Positions 32,839 through 45,044 of a stretch of DNA of 64,000 nucleotides are shown one piece after another. This DNA is from Ananas comosus. Lineage: Eukaryota; Streptophyta; Magnoliopsida; Poales; Bromeliaceae. Location of the stretch: positions 12,238,808 through 12,302,807 of the forward strand of contig NC_033631.1 of assembly GCF_001540865.1 (NCBI RefSeq). The letters run 5' to 3'. Within the stretch, counting starts at the first letter, position 1. Every line of letters starts with the position of its first letter. A program made the position numbers and the translations under genes. The notes beneath the pieces are model-generated. The model ran no database searches, was not told the DNA's origin, and saw nothing but the letters and a program-made list of their open reading frames with translations.

Positions 32839-35175
32839 ATGCTCAGGAAGCATAGCCAGCTGCGAACTTCTACACTCATCTACTATAAATTCCTGCAATC
32901 TCAATCCTCAGTAACATATTCCGCTCACAGAATCAATGCTACCGACGATCAAAATCACTACTGCATCCCAATTCCCAACCCTGATATCACTTCACTCAAC
33001 AAACTAATCAATGATCATTCTAAACTCGGCAACTTGGCTTCTGCAGCGAAGTTGTTCGACGAAATGCCTGAACGAGACGTGGCTTCGTGGAACTCGATTA
33101 TGTCGTCTTATGCTCGGAACGATCTTTACAACGAAGTGTTGAGAATATTTTCGGAAATGAGGCTTCATGGATTTATGCCCAACCATACTTCTATCTCAAC
33201 CGCCTTATCGGCTTGCGCGAAGCTTGGAGCTTTGGAGCAAGGCGAGAGGATTCACGGCCTATCTATCAAGACGCGATCCTCGGCGAATGTGTTCGTGGGC
33301 ACATCGCTGATCGCCATGTATGCAAATTGTGGTGCATCAGATTCCCTGTTCAGGGTTTTTGATGGAATTGAGTACCCAAATGTCGCCTCATGGAACGCTT
33401 TAATCTCAGGATATGTGTTGAACCATTGCATTGAAGATGCTCGTCGAGTGTTCGAGAAAATGCCGAGTCGGAATGTTGTCTCTTGGACGGCCATGATTAG
33501 TGGGTATATCAAGGTTAAGAAGGTGAGCTCTGCATTTGAGCTGTTTAATATGATGCCTGCTAAGAATTCGGTCTCATGGTGTGTAATGATAGGAGGGCTC
33601 ATCTGCAATGGCCAATACATTGAGGTGATTAAGCTGTTCGGCGAAATGATCAGCAAAGGGGATCGAGCTACCGCACCTGTTGTCAACAAGGTAATTAGTG
33701 CATATTCCGGTCTAAAAGATATTGGAGGAGGTAGAAATATTCATGGGTATACTGTAAAATGTGGGCATCATCTTTGTGAGAGCATCGAAGCCTCTTTGGT
33801 TTGGATGTATTGCGAATGCTTGGACATAGAAGAAGCACAATTAGAATTTGAGAAAATGGATCGCATGTACGTCGGTTCGTGGAACACTCTGATATGTGCT
33901 TGTATTAACAAACAGAAGGTTGAAGAGGCCCGGAATTTGTTCAATGGTATGGCTCAAAGGGACAAAATCTCATGGAATTCAATGATAAATGGTTACCTAA
34001 AACATAATAGAATCGATGATGCTCTCAAATTGTTCTCAATGATGCTCGAACCAACGGTGGAGGCAACCACTGCGTTGATGTCGAGCTTTATAGAAAATGG
34101 AAGGCTTCACGAGGCACGGAATCTGTTCAGAAGAATGCCTCGTAAAGACGTAACTGCATGCACGACTATGCTGTTTGGTTATGTGAAAGAAGGCTTACTG
34201 GACAAAGCATTGGACCTTTTCCGAAAAATGCCTGAACGAAGTATTGTTACTTATAATATTATGATATCTGGTTTCCTTCAGGATGGCAAGGTTGCCGAAG
34301 CTTATAAATTATTCAACGAGTCTCCTTTGCATGATGCTACATCTTGGAATGGTTTCATAATTGGACTCGTCCAAAATGGGTTGATTGATCAGGCATTTCT
34401 AATGTATAAGAAGATGGTTTCTTCTAATATAAATCCCAGCGAATCAGTGATAGCAAGCCTTGTCGGTTCTTCCTCAAGGCTATCTAAAATGGTCCATGGA
34501 CATCAGTTTCATACCGTGGCGATGAAGCTTGGATTGGATTCACGCTTGGTAGTACAGAATTCACTTATAACCATGTACAGCAAATGTGGCGATATGCTCT
34601 TAGCTGGACAAGTGTTTAAGGATATGGGCGACCGAGATGTGGTGTCATGGAATGCGATCATTTATGGGCATGCACTAAATAGCCTTGCGGAGAATGCTAT
34701 TCAAATGTTTGAGAATATGAGAGGGACATCAATAATACCTGATGAGATCACATTTCTTAGTGTACTTTCTGCTTGTAGTTATGCAAACCTTCTGGAGAAA
34801 GCTCAACTTTTCTTTGATTCTATGAGAAGTGATTACAGAATTGAACCAAAGTTAGCACATTACGCTTGTATGATTGATCTTCTATGTCGAAAGGGAATGA
34901 TTGAGGAGGCCAAAGATTTAATAGATTTGATGCCTGTTGAACCAGATTCTTCTGTATGGACTTCTCTCTTAAGCAGTTGCAGGGCGAATCATAATGATAA
35001 ATTGGCAAAACACGCGGCAAATCGACTATTCACATGCAACCCTTTGGATAGAATGCCATATTTGCATCTTATCAACCTATATGGATCAACTGGGAGGTGG
35101 AATGAGATTGAAAATTTGAGAAATCAAATGAAGAACATTAGAACTAGCAAAAAACCTGGTTGTAGCTGGATTTAG
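32839..35175 (+). CDS. Pentatricopeptide repeat protein, PLS class, short E domain
   Basis: Intronless, 778 aa. PPR proteins bind organellar RNA one base per repeat; PLS-class members guide C-to-U editing or other RNA processing. The N-terminus (MLRKHSQLRTSTLIYYKFLQ) is basic with hydroxylated residues and no acids, as expected for a mitochondrial or plastid transit peptide. Repeats run from about residue 50 to 690. They are recognisable from SWNSIM/SWNALI starts, LFDEMP/VFEKMP ends and P-L-S style spacing (GTSLIAMYANCG, QNSLITMYSKCG). The C-terminal part (YACMIDLLCRKGMIEEAKDL, then VWTSLLSSCR) is the start of the E domain. The protein stops at KKPGCSWI, so E+ and DYW are absent; editing activity would need a partner. 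The stop is TAG at 35173. RNA target unknown. Confidence 0.9.
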   Translation: MLRKHSQLRTSTLIYYKFLQSQSSVTYSAHRINATDDQNHYCIPIPNPDITSLNKLINDHSKLGNLASAAKLFDEMPERDVASWNSIMSSYARNDLYNEVLRIFSEMRLHGFMPNHTSISTALSACAKLGALEQGERIHGLSIKTRSSANVFVGTSLIAMYANCGASDSLFRVFDGIEYPNVASWNALISGYVLNHCIEDARRVFEKMPSRNVVSWTAMISGYIKVKKVSSAFELFNMMPAKNSVSWCVMIGGLICNGQYIEVIKLFGEMISKGDRATAPVVNKVISAYSGLKDIGGGRNIHGYTVKCGHHLCESIEASLVWMYCECLDIEEAQLEFEKMDRMYVGSWNTLICACINKQKVEEARNLFNGMAQRDKISWNSMINGYLKHNRIDDALKLFSMMLEPTVEATTALMSSFIENGRLHEARNLFRRMPRKDVTACTTMLFGYVKEGLLDKALDLFRKMPERSIVTYNIMISGFLQDGKVAEAYKLFNESPLHDATSWNGFIIGLVQNGLIDQAFLMYKKMVSSNINPSESVIASLVGSSSRLSKMVHGHQFHTVAMKLGLDSRLVVQNSLITMYSKCGDMLLAGQVFKDMGDRDVVSWNAIIYGHALNSLAENAIQMFENMRGTSIIPDEITFLSVLSACSYANLLEKAQLFFDSMRSDYRIEPKLAHYACMIDLLCRKGMIEEAKDLIDLMPVEPDSSVWTSLLSSCRANHNDKLAKHAANRLFTCNPLDRMPYLHLINLYGSTGRWNEIENLRNQMKNIRTSKKPGCSWI

Positions 35176-36159
35176 TGTTTGTCTAGAGCGAGCTTTGGAG
35201 CAGCTTCTTTATCCCGAAAAACAATCATTAGCATTTGGCAAGTGAGAGTTCAAAAGTTTCTCTACGGCATAAACATGAAATGAGCTTCTGAATTTCAATA
35301 GCAAATGCTTCTAGTTGAAGCTTCCGAATCTTTTGCAGCAGGAAGATATTTAGTAGGATGCTAATGGAAAAGAACTTCAACCGCTTTTTTCTAATAGCTT
35401 TATTCGACACATCCTCTGCAGAAGCTCCAACCAAGCCAAGCTGGTAAGACAAGACAATAGCTCTGTATTTAAGATTTACCAAGTAAACTAAAATTTCGGT
35501 TTTGGTTGTGAGTTACATTATGGTATATATATTGCTGGAAACATGGAGATAATAATGTCATTGTAGTTTTATTTTTGGAGTTACATGAGCAGGTAATAAA
35601 ATTTGATGCAACTCTGACCATAATCAGAACAAACAGTAATCTGTCAACTTAATTGACCCCTCTTTGCCTGAATGCTGCAACATTGGTGAAGAGTTTATGA
35701 ATACAAAAGTGATTTTTTTTTACATTATTTCACTAACAGTAGCAAGTAGAACTAAACACTCTATATCATCGAAATTCTGATGTTGGTTTATATTTTCTTG
35801 CAGATAACAAGGATATAAGCCAATGTTGCTCCAAAAATATGGTCAATGGGTGTAATAGGTATGCACTCTGTTTTTGTTTGATTTTTTCTCTTTTTCTCTT
35901 TATTTTGAAATATTGAGGCCCACTCACACGTGATCCTGACGTATCAGCCCAGCAACAACTTTCGTGAACCAAGTTCACCACATAGATTGATTGAGCGGTT
36001 TATGGATGACGTGGTGGACCAGGTCCATATTCTTATTTCCCTTCACGAAGAGTCGAAAAGGTCGGGAATTTTCCAAGCTTTTTTTTTTTTTTACCGCTTT
36101 TCCCGTCCTATCCCGTCTCAGTTGGCGCGCTCAAGCGCCCTCTCTATCTCGCTCAAACA
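35176..36159. other. Intergenic region between the PPR and VDR genes
   Basis: AT-rich, with 3' UTR of the PPR gene and the promoter of the VDR gene. A G-box-like CACGTG lies at 35927-35932. A T homopolymer sits at about 36080-36092. No gene or repeat recognised. Confidence 0.5.
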
Positions 36160-38433
36160 ATGGCGAGTGCTCTACTCACTACTAGTACTATCCCCTTCCT
36201 CAAACCATCACGAACCCTACTTTTCCAAATCCCTCCCTCCACCACCCCCTTCGCCGGTGCTCCCTTTCCCGGCGAAGGAGCCGCCGCCCCTCTCCGGCAT
36301 GAGCCGCCTCCTCGCCGGAAAACGGCTTCCCTGCCTCGGAATCTATCTCCGATCCGATCCCTCGCGGCGGAGAAGAGAGGGGACGCGGCTCAACCCGTGC
36401 GTATCGTCGCCGTGGTCGGGGAAGGGAGCCTGAGCCCTCTGAAGGACACTCCGTGGGAGGAGGTGATGCGGCACACGGTGAGTGGGATTGGAAAATGGAT
36501 TTGCTTCTGGACCTGAATTTCTGATGCTGTTTCGGTCTCTATATTGTGGAATTAGCTTTGTGTAGAATTTGATTTGTTGAGATATTTTTACACTTTTTGT
36601 TTCCAAAGAGGAGGAGTATTAGTAGAGTTTTAAGAATTCAGAGAGAGCCTCTATGGATCTGCTTATCAAGTAGTCAGACAACGAAAGTGGCATGTTTTGT
36701 GGGAGAGATTTTCAAGGTAATAAATAGTTTGTTCTGCTCTAAAAATGGCTTCTTTTTGTGTGTGTAGAGAGGAGTGCATTAGGAATGACACTTAATGTTG
36801 CTTATTGTTCATGCTGTGAATTTTGCTTAATACGGTATAATCTCTGCGAACACAAAACTCAAGTTTCTCAATCTTAAATTTTAGCTGTATTTTTGTTCCA
36901 TCGATTGCTCTAAGAAACTATAAAGGGTATAACTATTAACTAGGAGCGGTTGCATGCTTCAGGAATAGGACTCATATTTAGATTTTAGAATCGATTAAAC
37001 ATTGACTGTTTGGCATTCAACTTACCTATTGATATGGCTTTCGAAAAATCTTCGGGCTTTGTTTATATTTTAGTGATTTTTTTACTTTCAATTTACTGCA
37101 GGCTGATAGGTTGAAGTGGGTTGATGAAGGATTTGAAATGCTCGTATTTACGGATAATTCAGTTCTCTCTGATGGCGTAGATCATGAAAATCTGAGAAAG
37201 GAACTGTCCCATTCTAATATGTTGGTCGATGTTGCTGTAAATAATCAGGAGGCAGTTGAATGGCTCCGCGAAAACAGTGAGAATATCCCAAATATCATAT
37301 GCTTCGAATCGTCTCCAGCACTTGTAAACAAACTTGGAGGATCATGCATTCAGCTCAGCAGAAAACAAAACTTCTTTACCAAACTAGCTGAGATTGCAAA
37401 ACCCAGTAATAGAAAGGAATCCTCGGAAGTGGTTAAGGCTGTCTCAGACGCTTGGGAGAGGCACAACTCAGACGATATTAGGTTTTGCTTGCTAGTCATC
37501 ATTAATTCTTACATCAAACCTGTTCCGATACTCAAGAACTTAAGAGCCAAGGGACTATCCACAATCAATTGCATGCTGAAAAATTGCAGGTCTCAGCTAC
37601 TGAATTGCTTATTCGATCCCAATTGTAGGAAAGCCCTCCAATGTTTGAATTCCTGCTCTCCGACAGATCAAGTTTGCAACTATCGCTGCATAGCTTCTTA
37701 CGAAAGCCCTAATTTGGAGGCTTTTTCGTTCTGTGTTTTGCAGAAGCACAATTGTCTCGAGTTGGATGCAGAAATTCCAAGTAAGCCCTATGTGGCTCCC
37801 CTTTCTATATTCAGGGGGGAAATTTTGAGCCATGAAATTGCTGAAGATCTGTTTATTGGTTGGCTGGGTAATTTTGAATGGAGTTGGCGTGTTATTGCAG
37901 GCCAAAATCCTGCATATGATCAATTTCCGTGCCAATATCAACTATTCTATAGGGGGAAAGCCAAAGGATCATTTTGTTACGAACCGGTCTTTCAAGTTAG
38001 AACCCTAGATGAAAAATTGGTGTGGAGGCGGAGAAAATATCGCGTGAGAAGAGCAAGTGTTCCGGGCACATTTTACTTCAGCGTGTTAGATAACGGCGTA
38101 GTTTCAAAAGAATTTTGGACTATTGTGGATGTTTCAGATGACCTCACGTGGGGTTTGTTTCATTACAGTGGGGCGGCTCAGGCGGCAGGGCTATCATATA
38201 CAGGGGCCGTTCTTGTTAGCCCCGATGGGATGTATCCTCCCGATAGTGAAAGCCAGAGAGTAGCATCTGCTTTGGAGAAAAGCAGTATTAAGAGTTGGGA
38301 GCTTCACACTGTCGATAATTGCTCCTGTATCAACCCACCATTGGGAATTCCCGAGGGCTCACGTCTGCATTGCAAAATCGAAACCGGTAGGGAAAGATGG
38401 TCTCTTAGAAACACAGATGAATCTGTAGTTTAG
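36160..38433 (+). CDS. VDR: Violaxanthin de-epoxidase-related protein (VDR), chloroplast
   Basis: Homolog of violaxanthin de-epoxidase; VDR proteins are plastid lipocalin-fold proteins whose reaction is not settled. Two exons, 36160-36477 and 37102-38433, with a phase-0 GT-AG intron of 624 bp, 549 aa. Residues 1-70 are rich in Ser/Thr/Pro/Arg, a chloroplast transit peptide. Exon 1 then enters the conserved VRIVAVVGEGSLSPLK / PWEEVM region. Exon 2 continues with a second N-terminal domain (WVDEGFEMLVFTDNS). A Cys-rich domain follows at about 263-323 (CMLKNCRSQLLNC, CRKALQCLNSC, CNYRCIASY). The VDE lipocalin domain has WVIAG-like WRVIAGQNPAYDQFPCQ and the GTFYF/WGLFHYSGAA motifs. The C-terminus is C/W-rich and ends in a polar tail. 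Intact. Confidence 0.9.
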
Positions 38434-41400
38434 TTGTGTTATAGGTGGAAAATGGGGATCTTATTTCAATGGTACATGCTGGTTCAGTTTGAGACTGCTG
38501 CATTTCACTGGAGCAAAGGTACACATAACACCTTTTGTCTGAATTTATGTCTTCATTTTTTGCGAATACTGTTACAGTATATAAATGTGAAGTATATTAC
38601 CCATTTCAAATTTTAATAATATCACCTGCTTGAATTTGGCCTGGTTTCTTGCTTTTATAACCAAAAATTCTCTTTGATTGAATGCGCCGGCATTTGGACT
38701 TCCTCTACTTTTATAATTTATTATTCAAATCCACAGCTTTTATGCACGTATGAGAGAAACGTAGATCTTGTGTAGTTGTGTTGCATTTACTGCTTATACT
38801 TACGGCTTACGGATAACATCTCTTTAAACAGGGTATACCACTGTTTCATATGGATAACATATTTGTTAGACAGGTAGATATGAACACACACACAAAAACA
38901 AAAACAATTTCTTAATTCCTTGGGCTCGGCTGGCCCAATTAAGCCCACTTCCTGGGCTCCTGAGTTGAAAAGGCCTATCAAGTTACAGGCCCAATAACAG
39001 TAAATTTTACAATCAGGCCTGATTCATGGTTTGTAATATTTCAATAATATTCCATATGTTTAATTAAAAATATTTTCGAACAGGTTTGTAATATTCTAGT
39101 AATCTTTCATATTTTCACTTAAAAATATTTAAATTATTACTATTTAACTCAAATAGACTAACTGTAAAATATGTTAGTGAAATAGTAAAACTATTATAGT
39201 TTTCTATGTGGTAAGAATGCTAGATTATCATAAATAAGAAGCTATTCATATTTTCATATTTTAGGGGAATCATAGCAGGCCACTAATAAAAATAGGGCTA
39301 ACTTGGCTACTAAGTTTACAAAAATTTTTTATTGTAAAATTAGGCATAGAAAATTTTTATTTATAAAATTAGATCTAATTCATCGCTTTTTAAAGGCAGT
39401 AATCATTCGCCGCTTGCACATAACTTGTATATTTTTTTCATATCTGAACGTTAAAAAATGTATAGTAACTAAATTTTAAAATTAGTTGCAATATTTTAAA
39501 GACCGAATGATTTATCGTATTTAGAAAACGATAATTCATTCGTCATAAACTAATTTAGAAAATAACTTTTTATAAGTATAATATTTTTTAAGTCTATTAA
39601 TAAAAAAATTTAATGAAAATATAGTTTTTAATAGCCTTTCAATTCAAATTATTTGATAAGTTGACAACAAACTTAAATTTCAAATATAAAATGAGATAAT
39701 ACATTCAAAATGTTATAAATCTCGAACCAAACTACTCCCAAAAGCAAAAGTAAAATAAAGTATAAATTTATATAATACTAAAATATTTTTTTTGGGGGTA
39801 AATCACAGTTAAATTGAGAGTACAATAAAGTATAAATTTATAATAATAAGGAAAAACTTTAAAAAACACCCATGTGGTTTTGTAGTTTTTCACTTTGCCC
39901 CCTGTGGTTTAAAATGTATCAATTTGTATCTCTATGATTTTTTTTCTCTTTTTCTTATCAATTTTTTTTTTTTATAAATCAGTGATAAAGTTAATTTAAA
40001 GGGTACTAAAGTAAATATTTAATAAATCTAGAGGGGTATCTGAAGTTTTTTATATATAATATAATAAAATATTAATGAAAAAACTATCGAAAAAATAAAA
40101 ATGAAACCATAGAGGGGCAATTTGATACATTTTAAACTACACGGGAGCAAAGTGAGAAACTATGAAACTACAGGAGGGGGTTTTGAAATTTTCCCTAATA
40201 ATAATAATAATAATTATAACAAATATAGTTTTTTTTTTTCGGTAAATCCCAGTTAATGTTTCAACTCAATCACGGTCAAATCAGGTCTCTGATCTTTAAT
40301 GCGAAAATAAGCATTTAATAATATGATTTTTTTTTTCGTTTTTCAAGAAACCATTTAATAACATGATTTACACGTTCCCGGTAAATTACACGACAAATCT
40401 CCCGTAATCTTCCCGTGCCCAATCATGACCCTCCCTGTCATCGGGAAGTAGCTTCACCACATCACCACATCACAATTTAATGCGAAAAGACTCTGCACTC
40501 ATACCTCGCCCCTCCCCTCCGCACGTGCCAAATGTCTACACAAATTTTATTATTATACTAGCTCAGTAAATACCACGAATAAATAATTTTAAAATATAAA
40601 AAATATTAACACAAAAAAATAATGATAAATAAAAATAATAATAAAAAATAAAATTTATTTTATTGATGAATAAAAATAACAGCCGAAGAAAGAAAAAATA
40701 GGACTTAAGCTGCCTCGGGAGTCCACATTCAACAGTGAATTAGGAGAAATAATACATAAATAGATATAAATATTATATTAAATTTTTTAAAAAAATAAAT
40801 TGTTTGGATATATTTTCTATAGTTTGGAAATGCAGAGTTTATAGTTTAAAATAATTTTTTTGGTGCAAAATAAGAAAAGGTGTTAGCTCTGTAGGAAAAT
40901 ATACATCAAAACAAAATTGGTAAATGGAGTAATTCTGTGCCCATTCAAATAACATATAAATAAAGTTTTTTTAAAATAGGGCGTTACGGTACTAGGACAT
41001 ATCAATACAAAAGTGAAATGATACAATACAAATTTTTTAAGAGTTATCAAATATATAGATTTAAGGTGGTAAAAGCTTGTAAAACTTATTTGAACTAAGA
41101 CTCATTGTGATCCAAATATATAGATTTAAGATATGTAAGTTTGATAAGCATATTTCACATAATTATTACAATTATAATTTTATTAAATTAAGCAACAAAC
41201 CTAAATATTGTGCTATAAAGATTATATATCAACTAACCTATAAAATAATTATATTGTAAAAGGTTGGGTGCGAAAAAGGTTCTGCACATTTTTACTTAGG
41301 TTTTGATAGCATAATAATAATAATAAAACAATATTACAGGTGTTAAAATTAATCAAACTGGTGTGGTGCATGGATGACTCTTAGACCGGGTCCAGCGCAC

Positions 41401-43150
41401 AGAGGCGAGAAGGGGAAATTGGTGGGCCCATATCGCCCAGGGCCCGTTGTTCTAGGCGCCATCGACGGTTCTGAGGCGGCGCGAGTGCCACGCAGTACGA
41501 TCGCTCACATTCGCATAAACAAAATTTAGAATGGACCGGTTATATTACTGGTATGATATTCTCAATCAATAAGATAATCTCTCTTATTCTCTTATGCTCA
41601 TCCATTCAATTATAATTAATAATAAATTATTATTATTATATTTTTTTTAACATTAAAAATATTATTGACTTGTTATTAATAATACGATACAAATGTGTGA
41701 CACATTAAACATTCTCTTTTATCATGTATGGAACGTACCTCAGGATCCTATCCTTTTCTTTTGTTATCCGTAGCTACGCAATCTTTCTCGGGCTTTCTAG
41801 TGGCACGTAAGTACATAACTATATTAATATTATAGTTAAACTATGCATAAATTTAAATTTGATATTTAATTTTATACATGTGAATTTAGTTTATTGCAGT
41901 TGGAACTATATCAAAATGTCCAATTATAGCAGTTAAAATTATACTCAAATTACTCACAGCTTCTAATGTTGTGGTTGAAGAAAGTATTTTTAACCATATA
42001 TAGCGAAGCAAAATTTTAAAAATATATTTCTAATACAACAAAATAAATTATTTATTTATAGTATAGTTTACAAATTTAATCAAATAATATGTCCATGTAT
42101 TTTAATTACATCCAATCAGAATAGTCCTGGTTGCCTCAGTGATTGAAGATTTTGAATTGGACGGCCGAGATTTCGCGTCTCAATGTAAGTACGGATGATG
42201 AGCCATCATCGGACGGTCCAGAATACGACACGTCATATAATTCCGCAAAAGCAAAAGAAGGAGAACCCTTTCTCATTTAATTTAATGCCCAAATCATCCA
42301 CTTATGTAAAAGAGAAAGAGAAACCCCACCACAACCTCGCCATTAAAGCAGCGAACAATTCGCAGTTAAGCGCCCCCAACCTCCCCGTACCAACCAAAAC
42401 GAAGAGACTAGATTATTCATGAACCTGGTCCACCAAAAACTCAATATTTAGAAGCTTTAAATAATTTTTTAAAATTAAATAACGTGTAATGTACTGCAAC
42501 ATCTGGGCTAGTATCTCACCAGCTACGCCTATTATTTTCTATGCTACATCAGCAAAAGAAAAAGAAAAAAAAATGCATTCATGTTGTATTTATTGTCAAC
42601 TATTATAAAATGATAGTACAAATAGCCGCCAGAGAAGTATTGAATTAAAATTCTCATCAATAGTGATAATATTAAAAGAATAAAATTTTAATTTACTTTT
42701 GAATTTTTAAAATTTTTCATGGCATAAAAATGCAAGCATTTGAAAATTTAAACTTCAAACTGGATCTTTATAACTACGTTTACAAATAGATTTATATTTT
42801 TTCTGATGTAATTGAACATATGTTTATACTTTTGATCTCAGGTCGTGTGCTCGCTATATTTAAGCACTGGTTCGTGAGTGGCGTGGTGCACCACGTCCAG
42901 GCAAAATATTCTCCAACAAGGGCGAAAAGACTAACGTGATAAGCCATCAGGGACCGTCCGATTAAGCCGATCATCCACCGTCGGATCATATCGTACATCT
43001 CGTTCCCGCATCTCGCTCTCTCTCTCTTTGTCTCTCTCGCGTTTCGTTTCTCTTTCGCCCGAAACCCTAGGCGCGAATGGAAGATGCAAAAAATCAAGGC
43101 GGGGTCAAAAGAGTAATCACAAGAGAGTTTCGCGTCCCTCTCTCTCTCTC
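38434..43150. other. Long AT-rich intergenic region
   Basis: About 4.7 kb with no recognisable gene. It contains the long-TIR MITE at 39850-40195, many A/T homopolymers, and a GC-richer stretch at 41380-41520 (ggcccatatcgcccagggcc). The final part holds the LOG promoter. Fragments such as 39270-39360 and 38925-39000 look like decayed transposon ends but lack definable termini. Confidence 0.6.
39850..40195. mobile_element. Long-TIR MITE, copy 2 of 3 (best preserved), Mutator-like
   Basis: The two arms are inverted copies over about 110 bp (left: cactttgccccctgtggttt; right: aaactacacgggagcaaagt), with termini GGAAAA and TTTTCCC. Flanking 9-mers TAATAATAA (39841-39849 and 40196-40204) match, as for Mutator-like elements, although the site is low complexity and the match could be chance. 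No coding sequence. Confidence 0.65.
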
Positions 43151-43158
43151 TCTCTCTC

Positions 43159-43166
43159 TATAAATA
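43159..43166 (+). promoter_or_regulatory. TATA box of the LOG gene
   Basis: TATAAATA directly follows a (CT)n tract (43137-43158) and lies 168-175 bp upstream of the preferred ATG. This predicts a 5' UTR of about 140 nt. Confidence 0.75.
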
Positions 43167-43333
43167 GAGAGTTCCCCCTCCCCGGTGGGGGCGTTTAAGC
43201 CCCCGCTCGTGCCTCGACTCCAGGGTCTTCGTCCTCACACTCCATTCTCCGTACTTAGCGTGCGTGCCCTAACCCTAACGAGCTCTGCAAGCGGAGAGGG
43301 AGGGTGAAGTGGAGAGAGAGAAGGGGGGAGTCA

Positions 43334-43765
43334 ATGGAGGAAGAGGTGAAGGGGGCTGAGGAGAGGAGGTCGAGGTTTCGGAGGATCTGCGTGTATTGTG
43401 GGAGCACGTCGGGAAAGAAGGCGAGTTACCAGGATGCCGCGGTGGAGTTGGGGAAGGAGCTGGTAATTCAAACATCAAGCTTTTAATCCTTCTATTTTGG
43501 GGTTTTTGTGCTGTAAAAAAGTGATCTTTGGGAGGTGCTTGTGTCGTATTATTACTAGGATTTTAACTCGCTTATCAATCAGAGTTGAGTTATAGTAGTA
43601 GCATAGTAACGAGCAATGGAGTTTTCTCCATCTCTGGTTCTCTTATTGCTCCTCTTTACAGTATAGGTCCTTTTGGGTATCTGGTACTCAGTGTTCTTGT
43701 TGCTTGATGCTTGATACTTTTTTGTTAATCCAAACAAATAGAGCATTTTATTTTTGTTGTTTTAG

Positions 43766-43802
<37 letters not shown>

Positions 43803-44303
43803 GAAAATATAGAATTTTGCTAGGGATACTGGGATTGGGCGTAAGGGTTTGCTAGCTTTTTAATCTGCTTGGGTATTGAAGAGATTTCTTGTGAGATCAC
43901 TAATAACTTTATAGATAGATAAATAAAAATGCGATTTTTTTATTATTTAACTATAGGAGGAAAAGGTACTCACATGGTATCATGACCCATCACCTTGTTC
44001 CCCATCTACGCACTCCCACTTGCTGAGGAGTTTTCCTCTCTTTTTGCAGGAATGGGATAGTACTTCTCTATTTTTATTTTTTTTTTTGCTGCCCCTAGTT
44101 TGAGAAAGAAAGAGAGATCCATAGAATTGGTGTGGAGCCTCCTCTTTGCACGACACGTGTCCTCTAATATTTGCACTTGCATGTTTGTGGATGGTGTATA
44201 TGCAGGTGGAGAGGGGCATAGACTTGGTGTACGGTGGGGGGAGCATTGGTTTGATGGGCCTTGTCTCTCATGCAGTTCATGAAGGAGGGCGCCATGTCAT
44301 TGG

Positions 44304-44360
<57 letters not shown>

Positions 44361-44996
44361 CTTCTTAGTTCTTACTCTTGCAGCTTTTTGTTTGGCTTGT
44401 TTTTATGAGCTATACGTACCCACTTGATGCATGCTTCTATTTCAAAGTGGCAACTTGTGAGCCTTTTCCAATCTTCTGAATGGCTTTTAGTCACCAGTTG
44501 CTTATTGTGGTAGAGCATGTTTAAATGCAGCTTTTTTGTTATCATTGTCTTTCACTGAAATGATAAGACTCTTTCCCGTGCCCTTCTAAAGGTAGGGAAC
44601 AGGATTTACTTGTTGCACCAAATGGGTTTCCCTCTATCTTATTGTTTCATGTAGAAGACAAAACTTTGGTGTGTGTAAGGAGCAAAGGGTTTCTTCTAGC
44701 TGTGAAAGGATTTGGTAGAAAAATGTTGTTTCTTTTTGTCCTTTCTTCCTACTCAGCAGATTCAGCATTGGTCTTACTTTATGGCACTCCTTACCTGAAA
44801 AAGTCAATCTTTGTTATTTTTTTTCCCCTCAACAAAAAGCTATAATCTTTTTTCCCTTTAACTTCTTTGGGAGAGAGGGGTTATGGGCATATTAGCTTGC
44901 TTGTGCATTGAATCTGAACCTTTGTACTTATCTTTTTTTTTTTGTTTATTTTGTTTTATGCAGTGTTATTCCCAAGTCCTTGATGCCAAGGGAGGT

Positions 44997-45044
<48 letters not shown>

